This document shows, in pieces, positions 32,542 through 43,241 of a DNA stretch of 64,000 bases (positions are counted from its first letter, which is position 1; every line of letters begins with the position of its first letter). Where the stretch lies: the NCBI RefSeq assembly GCF_000227135.1, contig NC_018258.1:1436661-1500660 (forward strand), in the 5' to 3' direction. A program made the translations under genes and the position numbers. This DNA is from Leishmania donovani (lineage: Eukaryota; Euglenozoa; Kinetoplastea; Trypanosomatida; Trypanosomatidae). The notes under the pieces are model-generated. The model did no database searches, had not been told where the DNA came from, and was given only the letters and a program-made list of their open reading frames with translations.

Positions 32542-32847
32542 GCAGAAACGACATGGTACACAATGATGGGGATAAGCAAGGGAGAAAAAATCTAACGTTA
32601 CGGCTTGAGTAAGGGTGACGGGGGAGAGGCGGCGTAGAAGGCAACTAAGAAAAAGAAGAGCATCGCCCTACGTGAAAGAGGGATAGACGATGCGTGTGCT
32701 CTCTGGGCTGAGTGTTCCTGTGCGAGAAAGAAACACGTACACATAGAACAAAAGGGGAGGCGCTACGGAGATGGCAAGCATGAGTCGTCATGACCGAGCC
32801 TACGTGCTGCAATGGCACATGTTTCGCACCCCTCCCCTACCCCCCCC

Positions 32848-32850
<3 letters not shown>

Positions 32851-32885
<35 letters not shown>
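32851..32885. repeat. (CA)n microsatellite
   Basis: About 17 CA units directly after a C-run. Intergenic. Confidence 0.95.
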
Positions 32886-32886
<1 letters not shown>

Positions 32887-33103
32887 GCTGCAGGGGAAAG
32901 CGGGACTACAGTGCACTTGGAAGAGGGGAACTCCACCGATGGACTTATCAGCGCTTAGGAGGGACGCTGCTGTCCTCTACTCCACAAGAAACGCGTCATC
33001 GAGAAGGAAAACTGCAAAGCCGCACAGAGATTGCGGCCCAAACGTTCGCCCTCTAGTTGTCTGCGCTTAGCACCAATGAAAAGTCGAGAGAAAGCATACT
33101 GCA

Positions 33104-35644
33104 CTAGCAGCACCCGCTCTTCGCCTTCTGGGGCTTGCATTTGGCGCCTGCACCACTTGAGGAAACATTCGCCTCCGCCTGCTTCGCTGCAGACTTGGCG
33201 TCAGCCCCTGGCGCAGCACACAGCTTCTGAAGCTCCTCTGCGCGCCTCTCAGCGGCCTGTCGAACCACGCGCTCCTCTGTTAGGTGCCGCTCCAGCTCCT
33301 TGATGCGCTCCTCGAGTGCGCTCGTGCTCTCACCAGCAGTCGCTGGCATCGGCTCCGAGCGCGACGTTTCATAGTTCCCCAACGCTGAAGTGTACGACTG
33401 AGGCTCCTCCCTCTGCCGTTGTTCGATCTGCGCCCGCTGCGCCGCAACCTGCAGCTCCGCCTCACAGCGAGCGGCCTCTGACTGCCTGTGGGCCACAACG
33501 AGATCATCGTACTTTCTTTGCGCCTCCGCGCAGTCCCTCTCCAAGGCGTCCAACCGCTGCAGCATTGCCCTCTCTTTGGCCTCCTGCTGCTTCGCGGCAC
33601 CACGCTCAGATGGGCCCGGCGACGCCTTCGACGAATCAGGCTTGGAGGTGGCGGTGGACGCTTTGAGCGCCTTACGCGCCTGCTCCGCTTCTGCGGCCGC
33701 CTTCCTTTCTTGGTCCTTGCTCCTCTCCAGGTCCGCCTGCAGCCGCGCCACGTGTGCCTCCAGTTCGCGGATGCGCTGGTCGCTCGCCGCCATCTCCTCC
33801 GCCTGCCGATGATCAGCCGCGAGGTCTTGTGGGATACGCTTCCGCACAGAGCGCGGTGTGCGAGAGTGTGGCGTTGGTGTTGCCGTCCGCGGGGTGAACT
33901 CCTCATCACTTTGCAGCAGCTGCTGCTGCATGCGATGCTGCTGCTGCAGGCGCTCGCACCAAGCCTTGAGTAAGGCGACCTCGCGTGCTGCGTTCTGCTG
34001 GCATGCAACGGTGTCCCTTCGTGCTGCGTCGCATTGCTCCTGCGAGATCTGCAGCGCCTTTCGCAGCTGGTCCACCTCCCTCCGTGGAACGCGATCGTCT
34101 GCGCTGACGGCTTGCGATGCAAGCTGCTCAAACTGAGCCCGCGCACTGGCTTCATCTTCGAGATCTCTCTTCACCTTCTCCATCTCCCGCTTCAGTGCGG
34201 CCTTCTCAACCTCGTCCCTGTTCCGTGCCCTCCGCATCTCCTCCAGCTTCTTCTCCGCCTCAGCTAGCTTTTTGCGATCAGACTCGGCCTTTTGCACATG
34301 TAGTACTGGAACACTTGACGCCGCCAGCGCCCTCTGTGCTTCCTTCTCTACCTTCTCGCGCGCCGCCTGCTCCTTAGCTAGGGCATCTCTCGCCTCCGCC
34401 GCGACAGCCTCGGCACTCTCGCGCGCCTGGCGCTCCTTTACGAGGTCGGCCTGCGCCTTGCGGGCGTCATCGGCGACGGCCTTCAGTTTCCGCATGTTAT
34501 CTGCCACCTGTTTCGGGTCGGGCGCACTCGCGGCAGCCACCTTCGCCTCGAGCGCCTTTGCCTGCGCCCGCAGCGCCGCCACCTCGGTCTCAGCCCTGCT
34601 TCGCGCTGCCTGCTCCTTCTCCAGTGCATCCCTATACGCCTTCAGCTCTTCCTGAAACGGAAATGCGCGCTGCTTCTCGTCCTCGGCGGCGGCCTTCGGC
34701 GATGTCTGCTGCGCCGATAGCTCGTCGTTGCGTTTCCTCAGACTGGTGAGCTCCTCCTCCTTTTGCGCAACCTCCCGCGCAGCCTGCGCCTTTGCAGCCT
34801 CCGCCTTCTTCCTCTCTGCCTCAGAGGCTGTGAGTTGCTGCCGCACCTCGGCTAGCTCCTTCAAGAGTTTGTCGTTGGCCTCCTTGCAGGCTGCTGCGGT
34901 GGTCTTCTCTTTCCGCGTATTCTCTCGCTCCCGTGTCAGATCGTCTTCGGCGCGCTTCTGGTATCGTTGAGCTCGCGTGGCAGAAGCCCTAGCTTCCTCC
35001 AGCTCCGTCGTCAGCTGCTGGCACTTTGCTGTCAAGTCCTCTTCGCGCTGCTGGCGCTCAATGCAGGCGCGCCGCGTGCGCTCTGCCACTGTCATGGCCT
35101 CTACCATCACCGAGGTCTCCCGCTCAGCAGCGAGTCGAATACCATCCACCTGCACCTCGCCCTTGAGACGCGCCAGCGCACTGTCTTCCTCCCCACGCTG
35201 CACATCCGCCGTGATGTGGCGGCGCCGCAGCGCATCCTCCATGGCCCGCTGGTGGAACTGGTCAGCGCGGTTGCTTTCACGCGTCGCCTCGTCCGCCTCC
35301 CTCTGCAGCAGCTCCACGATCTCCTGCTCTGTCATGTACTTCAGACGCTCCGCACGCTCACGATCGCGGAACTCGACCCAGAAGTCATGTTCCTCGCGCA
35401 GCAGCTTCGACCGCTCCGCACGCTCCCGCTCCTCCTGCATGTACCGAATAACGCGCTGCTTTCGCAGGAACTCATCGAGCGACTGCACCTCATCGCGCAC
35501 GCTGGAGCGCCGGCTGAGGCGGCTGCTAAAGCGCGAGCTCGCCAGGCTGTCGCGGCGGCTGCGGTTAAAGGGGTAGTCGGTACGGGAGTGATCCGGCGTG
35601 TCGGCCCCCAACTCCACGCTGATTTCTACACGAGGCAGTGACAT
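33104..35644 (-). CDS. Long coiled-coil protein ending in CC
   Basis: An 846-residue protein, start ATG at 35644. Residues 1-60 are Ser/Arg-rich (SLASSRFSSRLSRRSSVRDE), a likely phosphorylated head. From about residue 60 to 810 the sequence is almost continuous heptad coiled coil rich in Glu, Ala, Lys, Arg and Gln (for example EEDLTAKCQQLTTELEEARA). The tail is basic and ends KPQKAKSGCC. A terminal CC is a form recognised for geranylgeranylation in Rab proteins and could also be palmitoylated, so the rod may be anchored to a membrane by its C-terminus; this is inference. Likely structural, such as a cytoskeletal or tethering protein. Family not identified. Confidence 0.88.
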   Translation of the reverse strand: MSLPRVEISVELGADTPDHSRTDYPFNRSRRDSLASSRFSSRLSRRSSVRDEVQSLDEFLRKQRVIRYMQEERERAERSKLLREEHDFWVEFRDRERAERLKYMTEQEIVELLQREADEATRESNRADQFHQRAMEDALRRRHITADVQRGEEDSALARLKGEVQVDGIRLAAERETSVMVEAMTVAERTRRACIERQQREEDLTAKCQQLTTELEEARASATRAQRYQKRAEDDLTRERENTRKEKTTAAACKEANDKLLKELAEVRQQLTASEAERKKAEAAKAQAAREVAQKEEELTSLRKRNDELSAQQTSPKAAAEDEKQRAFPFQEELKAYRDALEKEQAARSRAETEVAALRAQAKALEAKVAAASAPDPKQVADNMRKLKAVADDARKAQADLVKERQARESAEAVAAEARDALAKEQAAREKVEKEAQRALAASSVPVLHVQKAESDRKKLAEAEKKLEEMRRARNRDEVEKAALKREMEKVKRDLEDEASARAQFEQLASQAVSADDRVPRREVDQLRKALQISQEQCDAARRDTVACQQNAAREVALLKAWCERLQQQHRMQQQLLQSDEEFTPRTATPTPHSRTPRSVRKRIPQDLAADHRQAEEMAASDQRIRELEAHVARLQADLERSKDQERKAAAEAEQARKALKASTATSKPDSSKASPGPSERGAAKQQEAKERAMLQRLDALERDCAEAQRKYDDLVVAHRQSEAARCEAELQVAAQRAQIEQRQREEPQSYTSALGNYETSRSEPMPATAGESTSALEERIKELERHLTEERVVRQAAERRAEELQKLCAAPGADAKSAAKQAEANVSSSGAGAKCKPQKAKSGCC

Positions 35645-36575
35645 GGGAACAGCGCCACCACCGATATAGTGGAGAAGCTAGAAAGCGAAAAGGTGTCCGC
35701 AGCCACCGCAGGTTCTGCACCCTCTTCGCCGATGACGTGCGATGCTGAGAATGAAAAGTGGCGGTTGGCGCTAGGTACACAGTATGCGGGAGGTACGAAC
35801 GTCAAACCCATGGACCAAGACGGGACAGGAGAGAGATAAAAGCCAACATGATCGTGTCAGGGATAGGCATCCCTCAACGAAGGAACTAAACATTACAATC
35901 CTTTTCCCGTGTCGGCATGCCCACTACCCATCAGAAACCGAGGAGGAGACACACATCCCCGTCGCCTGTGCGGCACGATAGGTGCCGCTTTCCACTGCTA
36001 ACTTTCTCTTCAGCTCCTTCGTTGTTGTTCAACAGAAGAAAAACAACAGAAGCCCACAAAAGGGAAGGGGTGAAAAGCGATAGAGACGGCGGAGCGGTGT
36101 CGCCATTGCACGTTGACGAGCCTGCGCGATTCCACTTCGTTCTGTTGTCTACTTTGCCACCCATTTCATCATCCCCCCCCTCCTCACGGGCGCTGATAGA
36201 AGAAGGCGTCGCGCAAAAGAGAGAGAAACGGCAAAAGTGCAAGAAAACGGCACGCAGAGCGAAAAAGACACAAAGACAAACCGCTGTAGCGGCCGCCGTC
36301 CCTTCGCCCACACCCCACCTTACATATATAGCTGATTAATGGTGGACACCAACAGAGGCACAAGCACTCGCATTCAAGCCTTCGCTGTGCACTACACGTT
36401 CCGATGGCGCGACGTCGACGCCAACAGTGGGTGTGGTCAGCCCCCACCGCTGTTCAGCTCGAATTCTCGCAGGCCCCGCGCCCCTGCCCCGTCAAAAAAA
36501 AAATCATCGAAGAGGAGAGGCACACACATGTCTGCCAGAGTGGCAACCTCCGCAAAGGTCGGTGTGATCGCGCGC
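35645..36575. other. Intergenic region, no gene seen
   Basis: Should contain the 3' UTR of the methyltransferase gene. Frames on both strands lack support. Confidence 0.4.
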
Positions 36576-38324
36576 TCACTGTTTCTTGCGACATTCCAGC
36601 TTTGCCTTAATGGCGCGCATCTTCTTGTCGTACTCCGCCTTCGACACCTTCATGCGCCGCACAAACTCCGCTTGCATCCCACCAGCCTCGCGAACTTGGT
36701 CACCGTAGCGCTTGCGCATGTGCGGTTCCTCAACGACAGCCTCAAAGATCTTCGCAGCCGCGTGGGACATCATAGCCACCACCAGCACCACCGGGCTGCC
36801 GGACAGCAGTGCGATGCCGTAGTAGGCTGACATTCCGAGCGACGAGTCTGGGTTATTTAGATAGCGGTAGATGCCGCTGTAGTTCAGCTTTGCCGGGACG
36901 TTCTCGATGAAGAAGTCACCGTAGAAGTAGCCGTAGTCACCGATGGCCTCGTATATGCTCCAGCTCACGTACGCGTTGATGCCGACAAGAAGCGTGCCGA
37001 CGATCATCACGAAGCAGCGTGCCTCGCCACTGCTGAAAAGCGGCATCGCCCAGGTAAAGTACTTGACGGCGCAGAGGCAGTAGGACAGGTTTGTGATTGT
37101 GACACTCGCGTTGTAGATGCGCTTCCAGTTGTTGAAGGCGGCCTGCGGCGAGGCGTAGTTCCGGGAGAACCACTTCTCGCACGACTCCCGCTTCAGCAGG
37201 TAGCCGAGAAAGCCGTTGTGAAAGAGACGCCAGGCCATCACGTGAGCCGCGTAGACCCACGCCGGGAGGGGCAGCAGCAGCGTCGCCAGCAGATAGATGA
37301 TCGTCAAGGCTAAAAGAAGGTCACTGGCGCGGAATATGTCGAAGTGCATGAGCACCACAAGCTCGTTGTGCTCCAGGTAGGCCTCACTACCGTTCCCGTA
37401 CAGCACGGCATGCCGCTGCTGCTCCTCCGGCGTCGGTGACGACAGTACGTTATAGGTGCGGTCAATGTGCGGATTCTCCACAAACGCCAGGAACGCCAGC
37501 TGGCACAGGTGCCCAAAGACGCTCATGTAGAAGAGCGTGTAGGACTTGGCCATGACCGGCACGCCATACATGAAGGCGTAGCCGACCGTATACATCGGAT
37601 GTGGGAACATTTGGAAGATGCCGTCGAAGGTGAGGTTTTTGTCGAGGAGAAAGAAAAAGTCGCCCCAGTACCAGGCGAAGTCGCCAATGACGCGGTGCGC
37701 GTCGAACTTGCTCCAGAGTGCAAACGCGATGGAGGCGCAGCCAAATACGAAACAGCAAATGTCCATGGGCGATCTGAGGCTCATCTTCTCCCAGCAGACA
37801 ACCGAAAGCACGCAGTACGAGACAAGGTCGTTGGCGAGAATGACGTTCTCAATCTGGCGGAACAGCATCCAAGCGTTGAACTCGTCCGGAAAACTGGACA
37901 CCTTGTACTCGGTGTTGTCCTGGAAGACAACGGACGCCTCCAGAAGGCGTCGGGTAATCGGGTAATCGTTGACAATGCGACGGTAGAACTTAAGGAAAGA
38001 GCCGTACCGCGAGTGGTAGTGCAGAATGGCACCGATGCCAATGTTGTACGCGAGTCGCCAGAAGGCAAAGTGAGCGCAGAAGAACCACATAGGCAGCCCG
38101 TGGGTGAAGTAGAGCAGCCCCGTCATCCCCACGGCGAACCAGGACGCGATCCAGATGAGCGTCGCCGGACTCCGCCACGACTTGGGTGTCAAGAGTGCGT
38201 CCATCACTGACATGGTGTCCGGAACACGGAACCGGGTGCCGTCATGCAGGAGACCGTAGCTCTCCCCGTCCTCGGAGGAGGTGAGGGACAGCTTTGCGCT
38301 CCCAGACGCGCTTTCGACAGACAT
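36576..38324 (-). CDS. PEM1: Phosphatidylethanolamine N-methyltransferase, Cho2-like
   Basis: A 582-residue multi-span membrane protein with two copies of the phospholipid methyltransferase fold (Pfam PF04191 type). The first reads FAWYWGDFFFLLDKNLTFDG and FQMFPHPMYTVGYAFMYGVP; the second reads GYFYGDFFIENVPAKLNYSG and YLNNPDSSLGMSAYYG. The doubled architecture is that of yeast Cho2, which adds the first methyl group to phosphatidylethanolamine using S-adenosylmethionine, on the route to phosphatidylcholine in the ER. It is shorter than Cho2 (869 residues), so Cho2's extra C-terminal region is absent. The symbol follows my recollection that the larger L. major enzyme, PEM1, is on chromosome 31. 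Start is the ATG at 38324. Confidence 0.88.
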   Translation of the reverse strand: MSVESASGSAKLSLTSSEDGESYGLLHDGTRFRVPDTMSVMDALLTPKSWRSPATLIWIASWFAVGMTGLLYFTHGLPMWFFCAHFAFWRLAYNIGIGAILHYHSRYGSFLKFYRRIVNDYPITRRLLEASVVFQDNTEYKVSSFPDEFNAWMLFRQIENVILANDLVSYCVLSVVCWEKMSLRSPMDICCFVFGCASIAFALWSKFDAHRVIGDFAWYWGDFFFLLDKNLTFDGIFQMFPHPMYTVGYAFMYGVPVMAKSYTLFYMSVFGHLCQLAFLAFVENPHIDRTYNVLSSPTPEEQQRHAVLYGNGSEAYLEHNELVVLMHFDIFRASDLLLALTIIYLLATLLLPLPAWVYAAHVMAWRLFHNGFLGYLLKRESCEKWFSRNYASPQAAFNNWKRIYNASVTITNLSYCLCAVKYFTWAMPLFSSGEARCFVMIVGTLLVGINAYVSWSIYEAIGDYGYFYGDFFIENVPAKLNYSGIYRYLNNPDSSLGMSAYYGIALLSGSPVVLVVAMMSHAAAKIFEAVVEEPHMRKRYGDQVREAGGMQAEFVRRMKVSKAEYDKKMRAIKAKLECRKKQ

Positions 38325-39121
38325 CTTTTCCGTCTCTTTCTGTGTGCGTCTCGTCGGCCAACGCTACCAAAAGTAATGACCGAGGCAGTGCGTGGAATGC
38401 CGTGAATGACTGCAAAGGCTTCTAGTCGATGGACGCCAACGCTGACGCAGAGGCTGTGGCTCAAATGTTGATCGAGCGAAGCCGCTTGGGAGGAGCGAGC
38501 AATAAGCAGAGAAGGCCCCTGAGGACTAAGGGGAGGTTTCGATAGAAGGGAAACAAAAGAAGTACGCCACCAATCATCTCGCTGCGGAGAGCGCTCTCAC
38601 CCACCGCGCCAACGTCAACGAAAAAAAGGGTTATCAGGAGATGGCAAGCAAGAATGAGGAGCAACATAAAAGATGTAAGTTGCAACGCATAACGAGCGTG
38701 CTTCGCGACACGTACTTCTCAACTAAACAAGGTGCCATACTCACCCTCAACCAAACTCTCGGCCTGCACCAGAGTAGGCGATTCGTACCACTCAGCTCTG
38801 GCACAGTGCAGCTGGAAGTCAGAGACTTCATCACCAGCACCCATTTGCAAATTTTGATTCTTGCAAAGATGTGTGCTCACGATGTGTGCCAATCCAAGCC
38901 ATTCTCTACGCCATGCGTGCCGAGGTGTAAACACCGCACATGAGGGCATCCGCCCCGCCCACACACATCAGGCGTACAGTGATTCCAACAAAATCAAAAG
39001 GACAGGAGAGAAGAGAAAGGAGTGAAGGGCAGCTCACAACAAAGAAAAACAGAAAAAAAAACCCTCGCGCAGGCCTCCTCGCGAACGTCCGGGGCGACAC
39101 AAGGGGTGGAGCCACACTGCA
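38325..39121. other. Intergenic region, no gene seen
   Basis: Pyrimidine-rich in the coding sense upstream of the methyltransferase start. No gene supported. Confidence 0.4.
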
Positions 39122-41185
39122 TCACTCCTTCTGCACGACGGTGGCAAGCACGTGGTCGCTGCCGACCACCTCCCCCTCCTTAACAAGAAACGACACCTGG
39201 CCGTCCTGCAGCGCCTTGACGGGGTGCTCCATCTTCATCGCCTCCACGATCATGAGAGCCTGTCCCTTGTCGACGAAGTCGCCGCTATTCACGAGAAACT
39301 TGGACACTTTGCCAGGCATCGGGCTCACGATCTTCGCCGAGGTACCACCCGCCATTGATGCGTCTCCAAATCCGTCTGTCAGTGGCAGTAGGCGAATCTG
39401 GTGCAGCCCAAAGCTGCCAATGATTGTCACATCGCCTTCCGTCGCGACGGCCAACACCGTGTGGCGCATGCCATTCTCGAAGAGGAACGTGAAATCGTTC
39501 ACGATGCTCCTCTGGTCACGGTGCTTCGAGGTCACAGGGCCAGAGCCCACCGCAAACGATCCCTCATGATCCCACACGCTGAAGAAGATCTTGTGATAGT
39601 TTGCACCCTCCGTGTGCAGGCGCACCTCTACCGGGCGGTTGTCAATGTAGAAGTGAACGGTGGCATTGGTGTCGCCGTTGAGGCGGAACGCACCACGCCA
39701 ATTATCGCAGCGGTTCAGCAGCCAAGCGGTGGCAGCCATGGCCGCTACCTCCGGCGTCACCGCTGGAGCGTTGAGCAGCTGCTTTTCATGTTCGCTGATG
39801 AAGTTAGTGGTCACGCCACCGCGCGTGAACTCCGGTGCCTCGCAGCATCGCTTTAGAAACTCGATGTTCGTGTTGATACCGGCCACCTTGTACTCGCTCA
39901 GCGCCTGCCGAAGCCCTTTTAACGCATCTTCACGATTACGACCCCACGAAATGACCTTGGCCAGCATGGGATCGTAGTGGATGAGTACGTTGTCGCCTTC
40001 GCAAAACCCAGTGTCCAGTCGGGTGCGCGTCGGCCCGCGCACCCCCTGAAACGGCTCCCGGATGAACGTCAAGGGACCGCTCTCGGGCAGAAACCCCCGC
40101 TCCGGCGACTCCGCGTATACGCGCGCCTCGATACAGGAGCCGACCAACGCTACGTCTTCCTGGGAAAATGTGAGCGGCTTACCCATGGCTGTCTTGATCT
40201 GCAGCTTGACCAAGTCCAGCGGTGCGCCTTTGATACGGCACACCTCCTCCGTCACGGGGTGCTCCACCTGTAGCCGCGTGTTCATCTCCATGAAGTAAAA
40301 ATCTCCAGTGCTCGTGTCGAAGATGAACTCCACCGTGCCCGCGCCCACGTAGCCAACCGCCTTCGCAGCCTGCAACGCTACCTCGCCAATGCGCTGTCGC
40401 ATCTCCATTGACAGGTGGGGTGCCGGGGCCTCCTCGAGGACCTTCTGATACCGGCGCTGAACGCTGCAATCTCGCTCGAAGAAGAAGACCCCTCTACCGT
40501 GTTTATCGAAAAAAATCTGGCACTCTATGTGTCGCGGGCGCTTCACGTAGCGCTCCAAAATGACGCGGTCGTCCTTGAAAAAGTTGGCCGCCTCACGCTT
40601 CGCGCTCTCCAGCATAAACGCAAGATCTTCGGGCCGCTCCACAATCTTCATGCCTTTGCCGCCACCACCCGAGACTGCCTTGATAAGAATAGGGAATCCC
40701 ACTTTGTTTGCCTCCTCCGCAAGGAAGGAGACATTCTGATTTTCGCCGTAGTAGCCCGGCACAACAGGAACGCCGGCGGCCTCCATGATGCGCTTGCTCT
40801 CACTCTTCGACCCCATCAACGAGATAGCAGACGCGGGTGGGCCAATGAACTCGATGCCGGAGCGCGTGACAGCGTCAGCGAAGTCCGCATTCTCGGAAAG
40901 AAATCCATACCCGGGGTGAATCGCATCAACGTTCAGCTGCTTTGCCACGCTAATGATATGGTCACCGCGCAGATAGGAGTTCACCGCAGGTGGAGGACCA
41001 ATACAGACGGCCTCGTCCGCCTCTACGACGTGCTTCGCGTTCCGTTCTGCCTCGCAGAACAGCGCCACAGTGCGGATGTGCATCTCACGGCATGTGCGGA
41101 AGACCCGGCACGCGATCTCACCTCGATTCGCCACCAGCAGTTTCTCGACCTTGCGCTGGCCGCAGCGATCTGTGCGGCGCAGCAT
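39122..41185 (-). CDS. MCCA: 3-methylcrotonyl-CoA carboxylase, biotin-carrying alpha subunit
   Basis: A 687-residue biotin-dependent carboxylase subunit, start ATG at 41185; a GTG 16 codons upstream is not favoured. After a short basic leader (MLRRTDRCGQRKV, mitochondrial-type) comes the biotin carboxylase domain: KLLVANRGEIACRVFRTCRE, ATP-grasp loop SGGGGKGMKIV, and YFMEMNTRLQVEHPVTEEVC. The C-terminal biotinyl domain carries EAMKMEH with the biotin-accepting Lys at about residue 651, 36 residues before the end. Length and order fit the MCC alpha subunit (human 725). It carboxylates 3-methylcrotonyl-CoA in mitochondrial leucine breakdown, with a beta subunit not in this window. A propionyl-CoA carboxylase alpha subunit would look similar and is the main alternative. 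Confidence 0.9.
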   Translation of the reverse strand: MLRRTDRCGQRKVEKLLVANRGEIACRVFRTCREMHIRTVALFCEAERNAKHVVEADEAVCIGPPPAVNSYLRGDHIISVAKQLNVDAIHPGYGFLSENADFADAVTRSGIEFIGPPASAISLMGSKSESKRIMEAAGVPVVPGYYGENQNVSFLAEEANKVGFPILIKAVSGGGGKGMKIVERPEDLAFMLESAKREAANFFKDDRVILERYVKRPRHIECQIFFDKHGRGVFFFERDCSVQRRYQKVLEEAPAPHLSMEMRQRIGEVALQAAKAVGYVGAGTVEFIFDTSTGDFYFMEMNTRLQVEHPVTEEVCRIKGAPLDLVKLQIKTAMGKPLTFSQEDVALVGSCIEARVYAESPERGFLPESGPLTFIREPFQGVRGPTRTRLDTGFCEGDNVLIHYDPMLAKVISWGRNREDALKGLRQALSEYKVAGINTNIEFLKRCCEAPEFTRGGVTTNFISEHEKQLLNAPAVTPEVAAMAATAWLLNRCDNWRGAFRLNGDTNATVHFYIDNRPVEVRLHTEGANYHKIFFSVWDHEGSFAVGSGPVTSKHRDQRSIVNDFTFLFENGMRHTVLAVATEGDVTIIGSFGLHQIRLLPLTDGFGDASMAGGTSAKIVSPMPGKVSKFLVNSGDFVDKGQALMIVEAMKMEHPVKALQDGQVSFLVKEGEVVGSDHVLATVVQKE

Positions 41186-41744
41186 TACTGCAGGCAACGC
41201 AAATAAAACGAGTACAGATCGAATGCACGCCACGCAAAAAAAAGGAAAAAGACAGAACAGATCTGAAGCTGATATGTTAGTGAGCGTGTGTGCGCGTACT
41301 TCTCAGCATAGCAATACTGCGAAGCGCAGCAGGTGAGACGAAGAGACGACACGGTGTGAAGCAGTTCACAAGAGCGGTCAAAGGAAAGAGTGGAGAGCAT
41401 ATTTGTTTCGAGCGCAGCACAACGCACGCGCTTGCACGTGAGCAAAGAACCACGAACGCTATCAACACGCCATCCCAGGACGAGTAAGCGGCAAGCAAAC
41501 GAAATGTGTAGCCCAAGACACCCAGCTGGAGCGGCTGAGACGGGCATGCCACGCTCTTTTGATGGCGCAGCCTCCTTTCCAGCACGACGTGCGCTGGAGA
41601 TAAACTGAGACGTGAACCAGCGTTTCGTGCGACCCATCCAGAGCTCCTACAACCAGATATCAGGGCACCCGTCAACGGCAACACTGCGCGTCTCTGCAAG
41701 AGAAGCACCACGACGGTCTTCCAATACATGTTCGCCTGTGAAAT
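41186..41744. other. Intergenic region, no gene seen
   Basis: Pyrimidine-rich in the coding sense just upstream of the MCC start (about 41235-41260). No gene supported. Confidence 0.45.
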
Positions 41745-42902
41745 TCAGGAGCCGACGCGGCGCATCGCCGGCAATGTGGGCTCGCTCTCCAGCAGAGGAT
41801 GAGCGGCGAGGAAGTGCTCTGCGTCCTGTAAATCGCGCTGCAGGAGATTGGCCCGCTTCGAGATGGAATCCTGCTCTGCCCCACGTAGCAGAGAGGCGAC
41901 GTCGCCACGTTGGTACTTCTTGCCATAAAGGAGACGACACACCGCCGACGCCTCCTCAATCATGCAGCGGGCGTTGTCGCCCCTCCACTCGAACGGGTCT
42001 ATGGGAAGGAGGCCGTCGCCCAACAACCCGACACGGAAGCGTACAGCCTCGTCCTTGATGGCGGGTGTGGTACCTGGTAGAGCGCAGACAGACCGGATCC
42101 GCTGCTGCGACTTTTGAATCACAGTTTTCAGCACATCATGCATGCCATCCAGGCTTGCATCGAGTGACGAGTGCGTTGTGGCGCTGCGGACGAGTCGCCA
42201 AGCGCACTCGTCAGTACCGCTGCGCCAGCAGTGCAGGGCGATGCCGTTTCCCACCACAATTGACACATCAGACTGCTGGTCAAACAAGACGCTCGTGTCG
42301 CGGCTCTCGAGCTTGCACACGCCACGCTCCACGTCAAAGAGCACCGCTATTCTGCTTGGGTCGCGCGCAACTAGCATCTCGGCGAAGGGTGTGCCCTTTG
42401 CCATGGTGATGATGGCCTCCACGTTCGTGCTGAGACCGTAGTCTCTGCGCAAGCACCAGGTGTCGCTGCCGTCGTTGTTTGCGTCGGCGCTGTGCGCCTC
42501 GGTCTCCCAGTCAATAGTGCCGCCAAAGCGCAGAAATTCTGTGCGAAGGGTGCGCAGCAAGACGCCCTCTGTGCACTGGTACGCTGATTCGCCGATCGCA
42601 CAGCCGGGAAAAACTGACCCCTCGCGAAGAGGTGTGAGGTCAGGGGAGAGGAAGCGCCACCCGCGAGCGGGGCGCAGCACCGAGAGAACTTTTCTCTCGG
42701 TGCACCCCAAATCCGTCAGCAGCTTCACCGTTTGATCCGTCAACACGCAGCGCCGCATCTCTGCGCGCTCGTACGACGGGCTTCGCCGCCGTTCGACGAT
42801 CGTCACATTCGATTCTCGCCAACGCATGCCGATGCCCATGGCATATGTCCCGACGCAGCCTCCGACGAGGATGACATGACCCCACGGCTTGACAGCGTAC
42901 AT
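41745..42902 (-). CDS. FAD-dependent monooxygenase-like protein, degenerate
   Basis: A 385-residue protein with the layout of UbiH/PHBH-type flavoprotein hydroxylases. A Rossmann start lies at residues 9-37 (HVILVGGCVGTYAMGIGMRW, then VTIVERR), where the usual GxGxxG reads GGCVGTYAMG, so the dinucleotide loop is altered. The second FAD motif, normally GDAAH...P..G.G.N, reads GLLGDGLLPIDPFEWRGDNA near residue 292. A middle region (GCAIGESAYQCTEGVLLRTL) matches the conserved Arg-containing substrate/FAD segment. The altered motifs suggest weak FAD binding or a changed role; ubiquinone synthesis would be the default guess but is not established. Start set at the ATG at 42902; a further ATG upstream in frame (42959) is possible. 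Confidence 0.7.
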   Translation of the reverse strand: MYAVKPWGHVILVGGCVGTYAMGIGMRWRESNVTIVERRRSPSYERAEMRRCVLTDQTVKLLTDLGCTERKVLSVLRPARGWRFLSPDLTPLREGSVFPGCAIGESAYQCTEGVLLRTLRTEFLRFGGTIDWETEAHSADANNDGSDTWCLRRDYGLSTNVEAIITMAKGTPFAEMLVARDPSRIAVLFDVERGVCKLESRDTSVLFDQQSDVSIVVGNGIALHCWRSGTDECAWRLVRSATTHSSLDASLDGMHDVLKTVIQKSQQRIRSVCALPGTTPAIKDEAVRFRVGLLGDGLLPIDPFEWRGDNARCMIEEASAVCRLLYGKKYQRGDVASLLRGAEQDSISKRANLLQRDLQDAEHFLAAHPLLESEPTLPAMRRVGS

Positions 42903-43241
42903 GAGCGCTACTGAGCTACCAAGAGGGAGGGAGAGAGCAGACACGGAGAGAGTTACCATATGGCTTGTTGTTCTCCACGAGAGGGACGAGGAGGCCCTAG
43001 TGGCACTAGTAGACGGCGGCTTTCCCATCAGGGCGGTAGTGAGCAAGGCGGACAAGAAGGAAGGAAGTCACCGACACCCCGCACGAGGACAGCAGCGTGG
43101 GTGGACATCGCACCTACGGAAAACACCATGGAAGGCGCTCGAGGATGGTCAGCTGCTCTTCCATGTACAATTCAAAGCGTTGGTTTGACTGCTGTCGTGG
43201 GCTCTATGTACATGAACTTGACGGTCAGCGCGCCAATATCG
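42903..43241. other. Intergenic region between LC7 and FAD genes
   Basis: Short spacer with pyrimidine-rich sequence in the coding sense near 42920-42940, consistent with the splice region of the downstream gene. Confidence 0.45.

Larger units (their letters stand above)
31923..33103. other. Intergenic region with AT and CA microsatellites
   Basis: Contains an (AT)12 tract at 32518-32541, poly-C near 32840-32848 and a (CA)n tract at 32851-32885. No gene supported. Confidence 0.5.

Noticed and set aside
33280..34155. 291-codon minus-strand frame within the coiled-coil gene
   Set aside because: Overlapping out-of-frame Arg/Ser-rich shadow of the coiled-coil protein.
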